Below are positions 55,457-64,000 of a DNA stretch of 64,000 nt, piece after piece. The position numbers and the translations under genes were made by a program. Under the pieces are notes generated by a model. The model was not told the DNA's origin. It did not search any database and saw only the letters and a program-made list of their open reading frames with translations. Origin of the DNA: Coriaria nepalensis (lineage: Eukaryota > Streptophyta > Magnoliopsida > Cucurbitales > Coriariaceae); the NCBI GenBank assembly GCA_027186245.1, contig CP114486.1:12848501-12912500 (forward strand), read 5' to 3'. The stretch's first letter is position 1, and each line of letters opens with the position of its first letter.

Positions 55457-58400
55457 ATGGCTTTGAATTGTTTTAGTTTTAGAGCTTGTAGCTATAGTTA
55501 CAATAATTATTCGATGCTAATGTTGACGCTCCCCATCTGTGTTATGTTGATGATGATGAAGAGCTGCCATGGGCTTGGTCAATTCGGCTTCAACATTCAC
55601 CACCGTTTCTCTGATCCGATTAAGGGAATACTTCCCGTTGATGGTCTCCCTGAGAAAGGAAGCAGGGCATACTATGTAGCCATGGCCCATAGAGATGGCC
55701 TAATCCACGGCCGTAAGCTGGCCACCTCCCCCAAGGCGGCTCCGCCAATTCTCACCTTCTACGGTGGCAATGACACCTACTTTCTCAGCCGTTTGGGATA
55801 GTACGTGCAGATATGCATGCGATTAACTCTACCTAGCTATATATCAATCGATCGTGCATGTTAATATAAATGATTAATGAAGTACTGATTTTATGATTTC
55901 ATGATTAACTGGTTTCAGTCTGCATTACGCGAATGTATCAGTGGGAACTCCAAGTTCATCGTATCTTGTGGCTCTAGACACTGGCAGCGATGTGTTCTGG
56001 ATACCATGTGATTGTACGTCCACTTCTTCTTGCATCACCGGAATAAAGACAGCAGACGGAGAGTTGATCAAATTAAATATATACAGCCTTGATTCATCAA
56101 CCACCAGCCGCAGTGTTCCGTGCAGCAGCACCTTGTGTCCGTCGTCTCAAACCAGCTCGTGCCCTTCCCGGGCTGCTACCTGTCCCTACCAAGTTCGGTA
56201 CCTTTCAGTAAACACCTCCTCTACTGGGTTTCTAGTCGAGGATGTGCTGCATCTGGTCACCGATGATGTTCAGATGAAGGCAGTCGATGCAAACATCACC
56301 TTCGGGTGAGTTACTATATCCATCTATATAACAGATAGTTATTTTTATAATTGTATGACGCCGGCCATGCTCATGCATGTGTTTGAATACTGTTAATTCC
56401 ATGGATCGGTGCAGTTGCGGCAAGGTTCAGACAGGTATATTTCTGGAGGGTGCGGCTCCGAACGGTCTTTTAGGGCTTGGTATGGACCAGATAGCGGTGC
56501 CGAGCGTATTAGCAGGGCAAGGACTAATACTGGATTCTTTTTCTATGTGTTTTGGAGCTGATGGGCTCGGGAGGATTGACTTTGGAGATGAGGGTACCTC
56601 TGACCAAAGTGAAACGCCTTTCAATATCAAAAACACTCAATTGTATGTATTTCAACTCAGCTTTTGAATCAATTATCTTCGATCGATGTATATACAAACA
56701 TGATACATACTTATACATACATTGTACGTACATACATATTATTCTATTTTATGAGGCACCAATATTTCAAAATGCATTACATACATGTGTCGTATATATA
56801 TTCGATACTCTTACTTGTTCATACTCATTCGATATATATGACATATTAAAAAAATTATTAAAATTAAAATAATTTTTTATATTTTCCAATATTTTAAGAT
56901 ATTCTATAAATAATATTTGATATATTTTGATAATTTACGATATTTTTAGAAGTTAAAAAATATATTTTTTTAAATTTTGTCTATTCAATAAATAATCCAA
57001 GAATAAAAATAATTAACATAATATCTCTTCTTAATGCATTTCTATATACTTTTAAGTTCTAATATATATATTTCTTCTTCAACTTTATTTATTTTATTTA
57101 TCTTACTTTTATCTATTCTTCCTGTATTTTCATATGAAATTTGTTTGTTTTAGTAGTTTTTTTGGAGAAAATTATAGTAATTATATTTGATGTTTAATAT
57201 TGGTAATATTTTGAAAACTTTTTTGATGTGTGATACATTATATATAATCTTATTAGTAATTTTTGGGAAACCTTTACATACACCGTATACTCATAGTTTT
57301 TACTAATAGTTTATGTATATATACTTTCTATTAATACATATGTTTATTTTTGTTAGAGGTTAAAAATATTCAAGAATTATATACTATTTATATTTAAAGT
57401 TAAGAGTTTAAAAGTTATAAATAAAAAGATAATAATAATAAATTTTAAAATGTATATCTATATCATATTATATTATTAAATTATTAAATTTACTTTATCA
57501 TTATATTCGATACGTATGATATCCGATCCTTGGTTGATAGATTCTATGCTATTTGCTTGTAATAATTACCTGAGATTAGTTTCCTTTCTACTTCCGGTTC
57601 CGGACGCGCCAGTCCAACATACTACATTAGCGTCGCTGGAATTGAAGTGGGAGCGATTGCCAAAAATATTGATTTTACTGCCATTTTTGACTCTGGGACC
57701 TCCTTCACGTACCTAAACGACCCATCCTATACATTCATTACCTCAAAAGTAAGTAACTATATATTATATTTTTATATATATCTATATATATATATATACG
57801 ACTTTGAGTATATATAGTATAGTAATCATATCATTATCAATTTATCATATATGCATGCAGTTCGATTCCGAGATCCAAGAAAAACGGTATAACGATTCTG
57901 ATATCCCTTTCGAATATTGCTACCAACTAAGGTACAATACCATTTCATCAGACAAGAAGTAATTAATTAATTGTACTGTCATTACATGATATGGCTCCTC
58001 ATTAAACTCAAATCCACTTAATTAACAAGTTTAAATGCAAAAGTTACGACTTCCTTATTAGTAAAATAAAATAATAATTTTTCGTGTGCAGTCCCGATCA
58101 AACAACATTATCACATCCGATAGTGAGTCTTTCAATGGGCGGTGGGGCCCAATATCGCGTTTTTGACCCACTAATATTTTTCGCCACTACGGTAAGCTCC
58201 TCTTCAACCCACTTGCTGTCTGATCCTGATGTATATCCGTAACATTTCCCATGCATTACTGATTATTGATTTAACGTCACGCATCTTCAGGATAAAACTT
58301 ATGTTTTTTGTCTAGCCGTTCTCAAAAGTGAAGATATTAATCTCATTGGACGTAAGTATCTGTTTCTGGATTGATATTAGTTCTAGAAAAAAATAATTAA

Positions 58401-58871
58401 CGAACATGTATACAGTTAATAATATTGGTTCCCTCGCGTGCAGAAAACTTCATGACTGGATACCGTATAGTTTTTGATCGTGTGAAGATGGTGTTGGCTT
58501 GGAAAGAGTCAAATTGTGAGTATATATATACCGGATATATATATACTGACAGATTATATCATATGCCGGATCTATAACATGATATTTTATCAACTGCAGG
58601 TTATGGAGACAAGAGCAACCACAGTACTAAGTACTACAGTCCGCCACCTCCTCCATCTACTCCGTCTACTCCTAAATACTACAATCCGCCACCTCCTATT
58701 TTTGCAGTCACTAGTGTGCCACCACCGCCAGCTGGTGGCAACAATACTCCAGCAACACCACAAGTCACGGTTCCAATTTCTAGGAGTGATCACGCGGTAT
58801 CCCAGCTCAACATCTTCACCGCTTCGGCCCTTTTCAACTTCATTTGTCTTCTCGTTTTGGCCTTTGCATGA
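55457..58871 (+). CDS. APF1-like A1 aspartic protease, probably GPI-anchored
   Basis: Nine exons (55457-55800, 55919-56305, 56415-56642, 57613-57748, 57861-57931, 58092-58191, 58291-58351, 58444-58515, 58600-58871) join in frame to 556 residues. A hydrophobic signal segment (SMLMLTLPICVMLMMMKSCHG) is near residues 16-40. The first catalytic motif is DTGSD in YLVALDTGSDVFWIPCDC and the second is DSGTS in AIFDSGTSFTYL. The nepenthesin-like Cys-rich insert follows the first site (CTSTSSCITG, CPSSQTSSCPSRAATCPYQV), and NLIGQNFMTGYRIVFDR near the end is typical. The last exon encodes a Pro/Ser-rich linker (YYSPPPPPSTPSTPKYYNPP) and a hydrophobic tail (FTASALFNFICLLVLAFA) with small residues before it, as expected for a GPI signal. 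Both catalytic Asp are present. The likely site is the cell surface; substrate unknown. Intron 3 is 970 bp and very AT-rich. Residues joining exons 3 and 4 (NTQFPTYYIS) agree with the family. Confidence 0.9.
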
Positions 58872-60048
58872 TCATAACTGATCTCTCCTTATTTCTAATT
58901 AATATGGTTCTGCTTGTCCTTCCAAAACAGAATGAAAATTGATTTCTTTCTAAGAGCTGACGTATCATATTTAGCAACCCGCGCGCCGGGTGTTTTTGTA
59001 TTCTTTTTCACCAATACTAAATGCACAAATTAAGATCATGTGTAGGAAATCTGCATGCAAATGTGCCATTCATGAATATTAGCTAGTCCTTATAGCCATC
59101 AGAAACACCAACCATTCCCCGACAAGTGGCATGGACTGAGATACAAAAATAGGCAAAGCAACAAACTCAATATAAGGATGCATGTACGAAGCACATCGGA
59201 AGAACTTATCTCCATCCGGCCCCATTTTGCAGGGTACCTTAACTCCTCTTTTTAGGGTGTGCCCATGATTCCCTTCCTTGTCTTTTATGGTTGCCAGATC
59301 ACTGTTTTTCATCTTTCTTGGATATCTAACAGTGAGATGGAAAACTGCGATTCACTTTAGTTGATCTAACTAACCAAGACGACACAAGTTATCTGGGATC
59401 TGTATGTGTGGTGGTTTTTTTTAGCGGCTCTCGTGGGTTATATTCGTTATGGTCCTTATGGATTTTCCTTTTCAGGTCCATAACTGGTTTTATTTGTGTT
59501 GTTGATGGGCTTGGGCCCTGGTAGTATCATCATGTTGTTTTGAACTAGTTGATTCGAAAGCAAGCTCACACGAACTTCAATATGGCCCAATACCCCATCA
59601 AACGAACTCCAACGGTCCGTTCTCTATCTGTGCCCACCTAGATCATCCGTTACTTATTTGTTGTATACTTTCTGGAATCAACTGATCGATTTTCAAGCTT
59701 TAAAAGCTCCAAGCTTTGCAACTATGGCCTTCTCTCCTCATGTGCTTTCTATTCCTGCTCAAACTCAATAGTCCATACTACCCCAAAACTTGAATACATA
59801 CCTTGTCGCGGTGGTGGTCATCATCATCATCTTCTTTCACTGAGCATCCTTCTCTAGTCCATACTATCCCACGGTTGCAAGTTGTGTGTCTTTTATAGAT
59901 ATCACAATGTTTTATTCTTATGTATTTGAAGTTCATGAAATCTTTGCTAATGAGGTATGAAGTGTAGAGGGCTGACTTTTTGAATGCCGATTGAATTGGT
60001 GTTGACTTTCATACCAATAGTTAGAGGAGGTTTTCTGGAGTTTGTAGC
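58872..60048. other. Intergenic DNA
   Basis: It contains the protease 3' UTR. A 77-codon open frame on the minus strand (59312-59079) has a non-repetitive composition but I recognise no family; it could be an exon relic. No other feature seen. Confidence 0.5.
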
Positions 60049-60592
60049 GGTTAGAATTCAATTAGTTTGAGAATAGGTCGATGGGGTCGATGCTCAATGG
60101 CTTGAGAACTCGATGGGGTCGACAGGGTCGATGGGTCGATGGCTCTACAAGTTGACGGGTCAACGGCTGCAGTTTTAGTTTTTTCTAGTTTATTTACAAA
60201 ACAAGTCAAAAGCCAATTTTAAATTCTACAATAGATCTGATCATGCCAACAAGTTTGACCAGAAGTATATGTTGTCTAGAAGCTGATTCCAGAAGCATTG
60301 GAGGCATAGAGCTCAAAATCACAAGTTGGAACTCCATTTGTTTTAGTGGTTGTACTTTTCCAGATTTTCTAGTTTTTGTGCTTGTCATGCTAGTGTGTCA
60401 TGTAAGTGAAGAATATTGATAGAAACTTAGATTTGATCTTAAGGATTATAATGGTGCATTAATTAGTTTGATATTTATGTACTTGTATTGTTTATCATCT
60501 TGGAGAAAAAAGTTTCCTGCAAATATTATCAAATTGATGTTCTTTTTTTTACTACTCTCTCTCAATCCTTACTTCAAGCTCGAATTCTTACA
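60049..60592 (+). repeat. 5' LTR of the plus-strand copia
   Basis: It starts near TTAGAATTCAATTAG, analogous to TTAGAAACTGCTTG in the PLD-intron copia LTR, and ends CTTACA at 60592 beside the PBS. It has a TCGATGGG-rich stretch at 60077-60150. The left border is estimated since no partner LTR is in the window. Confidence 0.6.
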
Positions 60593-60605
60593 TGGTATCA
60601 GAATG
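60593..60605 (+). promoter_or_regulatory. Primer-binding site of the plus-strand copia
   Basis: TGGTATCAGAATG directly after the LTR end CA; the first ten bases match the initiator-Met tRNA complement. Confidence 0.85.
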
Positions 60606-62102
60606 CAAGTTGTGAGAGAGAGTTTTAAAAATCGAACGCACTTAGACTCTTCCCAAAATGCTCAATCAAAAGCTCATAATAGACTCACCATGGTATCCAA
60701 TGGTGTAAATCTGCCTCCACCTCAGATATTTAAAAGGGAATGATACCAGTTTTGGTCAACAAGAATGATCACTTATCTACATGCATTTGGGTTGTGGGAT
60801 TCAGTAGAAGAAGGATACATAACTCCAGTTGAAGCTGTGGACTACACATTAGAGTAAATCAAGAAGCATAAGATTGGAAAATAGAATAACTATAGAGCAC
60901 TGTCTGTTATTCAATTAGCAATAGAAGACAAACTCTTCTCATATATCATGGGTTATCAGACTGCCAAAGAAGCATGAAACATTCTGAAAATATAATTCCA
61001 AGGTACAAAAAGAGTAAGGAGTATTAGACTCTTGAATCTTAAGAAAGAGTACGGGACATTAAAGATGAAGGATAATGAAACCATCAAAGATTACTCTCGA
61101 AGGATGAAAAAAGTCACCAACCAGATATAAGTGCTGAGAGAAACAATCATTGAAAACATGATTGTGGATAAGATGTTAGTTAGGATACCAGTAAAATTCG
61201 ATTCCAAGATCGATACCATAAAAGAGAGCAAATACCTTAGATCATTAACCTTAACTGAGCTTACAGGTTCTCCGGAAGCAAATGAGCAGAGGCACCCTAA
61301 GCAATTAAAGGAGCAAGTTGAAGAAGCTTACTTGACCAAAGGCAAAACCAAAAGCTGGAAGAAGTATCAAGGAAGCAACCCATCTGGTTCAAGTCACTTT
61401 CGAAAAAAGAAACTTCCTCCCTACTCGATCTGCAAGAGGAAGAATCATTAAGAAAAAACATGTTATTGGAAGGGAACTTTTGCAAACTGTTTAGCCATAT
61501 TGAAAAGGATTATAAAAAGAAGAATGAAGAAAAATGTATCCGAACAAGAAGATAGAGAGGAGCATCTATTCATGGCCAGTGAATATGTGAAAGTCAAATC
61601 CAAGAATGAATGGTTGATAGATCATAGCTGCATAAATCATATGACATATGATGACGGACTTTTCAAGTATATAGATAGAAGCTTCACAACCTCAATCACA
61701 GTAGGAAATGGGTAGAAAGTGAAAGCTCATAGAAAATGCACGATTTCTGTGAAAACAAGGAGAAACTCTAGACTGATTGCAAATGTCTTCTTGGTCCCTA
61801 ACTTGAAGTATAATCTGCTGAGTGTGGGATAACTTATGAGAAACGGTAACATGCTACTATTCAAGGAAGATCACTGCAACATATCAGATTCTAAGAAGAT
61901 TGAAGCAACTAAAGTTCTAGTGTTAAACATCAACTTCTTAGTACAATGAATTCATCATGCCTTCATATGCAATGATGACATGTTTTGGAGAGGCACAAGT
62001 GATTTGGCCACTTTGACCTCAAAGCTATCTAGAAGCTAAGCTTGAAAAGAGATGATAGAAGATTTGCCCTCTGTATGCTATCTAGAATTCATCATGCCTT
62101 CA

Positions 62103-64000
62103 TACCCTGTATGCTTTGGCATTAAGGATGCAACCTACCAACACACACTTCTCGGCCTTCTCAGAGAGCATGTCTCTTTTTCCATATGGTATATGCGCAA
62201 AGCACATTGAGCCAAAAATTTTCAAATGAGAGGCAGAAGGCTTACTCTCATACTAGGCTTCAAAAGGAGCCATTTTCTTCACAGACTTAGTTGGATGTCT
62301 ATTTAGAATGTACATACTTGTGCTTGTTTCTTCAGCCCAAAACTTCTTAGCATTTTCTTCTCAAATAACATAATTTTTATCATCTCCATTATGGTTATGT
62401 TCTTCCTTTCAAAAACACCATTCTATTGAGGATTATAAGGAATAGTAAGTTGGTGATTAACACCATTACTTTAACAAAATTGCTTGAACTCGAGTGACAA
62501 GTATTCTCCTCCATTATCTGTTCTGATGGCCTTTACTCTCTTCTCACTTTCTATCTCCACCAATGCTTTAAACTTTATGAAAATAGAAAACACTTCAGAC
62601 TTTTCTTTGAGAAAGTATATCCAATAGAATCTTGACTTGTCATTTATGAAGATGATAAAATACTTAAAGCCATTTAGAGAAACCACATTAAATGGATCAC
62701 GTACATCTGAGTGGATCAACTCAAGCTTCTCTACAGCCTTTATAGCTTGATTTTTTTGAAATACGTTTTTTTTCATCTTTCCAAGTTGATAGCCTTCACA
62801 AACTTCATACTGAGGTTGAACATAAGGCATGTCTTTTGTAATAATTTTTTAGTTTAGCTTCTTGATAGACTTGAGATCAAAATGGCCAAAAATTTTGTGC
62901 CATGTCTAAGTATATACTCCCATGCATGACAAAGCTTGATGTTTCCAATCTATAATGAAGCAATTGTACTAAATTAGAACTCTTCCCACTTCATTTAGCT
63001 GAGCATCATGAATAACACAGTGAGATCCTCTAAATATTAGAGTGTATCCATGCTTTATCATTTACCTTACACTCAACAGATTCTGATTGATGTCAGACAC
63101 ATATAACACATTGGCTGTATGTTTGATTCCACCATTAGTTTGTATGACAACATTTCCTTTGCCATGAGCTCAAATTATTTCTCCATTTGCCATTATTATG
63201 TTGGTTGAAAAATTCTTGTATATTGTCTCAAGTAGACCAAGATCATGTGACATGTGATTTGAACATCCACTATCAATAAGCCATTCTTTCTTGGACTCAA
63301 AATTTGAATGAGCCATGAACAAATGTTCCTTTTGTTTAGCTGCACTTTCTTATTGGGATGAGGGTCCAAATTTAGAAGGGTTTCTCTTGTAGTTTTTATC
63401 CACATGTCCAAGCTTTTTGTAGATTGAGCACTCAATCTTATTTTTGCTCCAATAAAACTTCTCGATATGACTATTTTTCTTATAGAAGTTACAACTAAAC
63501 TGCTTCATATTGTCATACCTGTCCTTTGAACTGCTTGTCTAATTTTCCTTCTTCCAAGGCTGCTTGTGCTTAGCTAGTAAAACACCTTCAAACATGACAC
63601 TTGCTCTATTTAAATGTCTCCTCTCATTAGCTTGTAGAGACCCTAGCAAATCACAAATAGTGAGAGTAGATAAATATTTAGTCTCTTTTATAGCATCAAC
63701 TTTAGAGTCAAATTTCGATGGTAGAGACACCAACACTTTGTTTACTATCTGTGACTCAGAGATATTATCACAAAGTATCTTTATGTAGCTGATTGCTTCA
63801 TTAAGCTTTTCTATATAAGCTTGAATTGGTTCATCTTCCTTCATTCTTAGAGCTTGAAAAATTTCTTCTAGCAATTAAAAGATTAACTGCACCAACTCTC
63901 TTAGTGCCATGAAACTTGGATTGAAGTGTTTCCCATGCTATCTTAGCATTTTTGACACCAAGAATTCTGGTGTAGATTTCATTGGAAATGGCTGACTGGA
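62103..64000 (-). mobile_element. Ty1-copia, minus strand, gag to integrase; runs off the window
   Basis: Integrase is at 62830-62471 (MPYVQPQYEVCEGYQLGKMK, KLELIHSDVRDPFNVVSLNG, AIRTDNGGEY: catalytic Asp residues present). The protease region is at 63295-63196 (KEWLIDSGCSNHM-like, broken). The CCHC knuckle is at about 63500-63395 and gag at 63874-63539 (FQALRMKEDEPIQAYIEKLN, LVSLPSKFDSKVDAIKETKY). It is the same family as the PLD-intron copia and lacks the solo LTR in integrase, so it serves as the undisturbed reference. RT and 3' LTR are missing at its left end; the 5' LTR would lie beyond 64000. Confidence 0.88.

Larger units (their letters stand above)
60049..62084 (+). mobile_element. 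Truncated Ty1-copia, plus strand (5' LTR, gag, protease)
   Basis: The 5' LTR is about 60049-60592, followed by a PBS. Gag follows: about 60700-61120 in broken frames, then 61131-61451 with MLVRIPVKFDSKIDTIKESK and SPEANEQRHPKQLKEQ; a broken zinc knuckle lies near 61420-61480. Protease is at 61500-61715 with NEWLIDHSCINHMTYDDGLF, where the active-site Asp is kept but the following Ser/Gly pair is changed (DHSC for DSGC). A pre-integrase piece ends at about 62084. Integrase, RT and 3' LTR are missing. Its broken end meets an oppositely oriented copia. Confidence 0.85.

Noticed and set aside
59079..59312. 77-codon minus-strand frame as a new gene
   Set aside because: Composition is not repetitive, but there is no recognisable domain, no splice context and no promoter sign; left as unexplained spacer.

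Overview
The window is eudicot nuclear DNA, probably from a woody plant, though I cannot name the species. The evidence is plant-specific gene families (DUF241/BYPASS1-like, LHT-type amino acid permease, DUF295 F-box, SR45a, plant prolyl 4-hydroxylase, APF1-like aspartic protease), many GT-AG introns, AT-rich intergenic DNA, and heavy invasion by Ty1-copia and Ty3-gypsy (Tat-type) LTR retrotransposons.

Layout. 1.4-2.3 kb: intact single-exon DUF241 gene (+). 3.9-13.6 kb: decayed Tat-type Ty3-gypsy element (+), split by a 2.3 kb solo LTR and ending in a 69-bp tandem array. 13.6-14.8 kb: copia fragment (-). 15.2-17.1 kb: two broken DUF241 copies with a foldback repeat between them. 17.7-29.8 kb is the gene-rich part: IST1-like ESCRT gene (+), LHT8-like amino acid transporter (+), an F-box/DUF295 gene (+) whose first ATG is one base out of frame, and an SR45a-like splicing factor (-). 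30.4-30.6 kb: heptamer microsatellite. 30.9-38.2 kb: PLD-delta pseudogene (-); one intron holds a copia element, which itself holds a solo LTR. 38.7-43.7 kb: three intact genes (+): an At4g08330-like CxxC protein, a conserved protein of unknown function, and a prolyl 4-hydroxylase. 44.8-54.5 kb: truncated copia (-) abutting a CSC1/OSCA-like (At4g35870-type) pseudogene (+). That pseudogene is cut by a complete copia insertion with about 130-bp LTRs and a perfect 5-bp target duplication, and this insertion carries a reversed copy of the LTR family seen at 8.0-10.3 kb. 55.5-58.9 kb: intact nine-exon aspartic protease gene (+), probably GPI-anchored. 60.0-64.0 kb: two truncated copia elements in convergent orientation; the second runs off the window.

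The genes do not form a pathway; this is an ordinary plant chromosome arm. What stands out is the layered insertion history: three nests whose order can be read from the sequence, two of them with perfect target-site duplications. Also notable are three host gene families in decay (DUF241, PLD-delta, CSC1-like) and unusual gene structures in SR45a (GC-AG intron directly after the ATG, 20- and 24-nt micro-exons) and in the F-box gene. I found no rRNA or tRNA gene, no CRISPR array and no sign of an undescribed defence or metabolic system. Exon boundaries were read by eye from splice consensus and reading-frame continuity.
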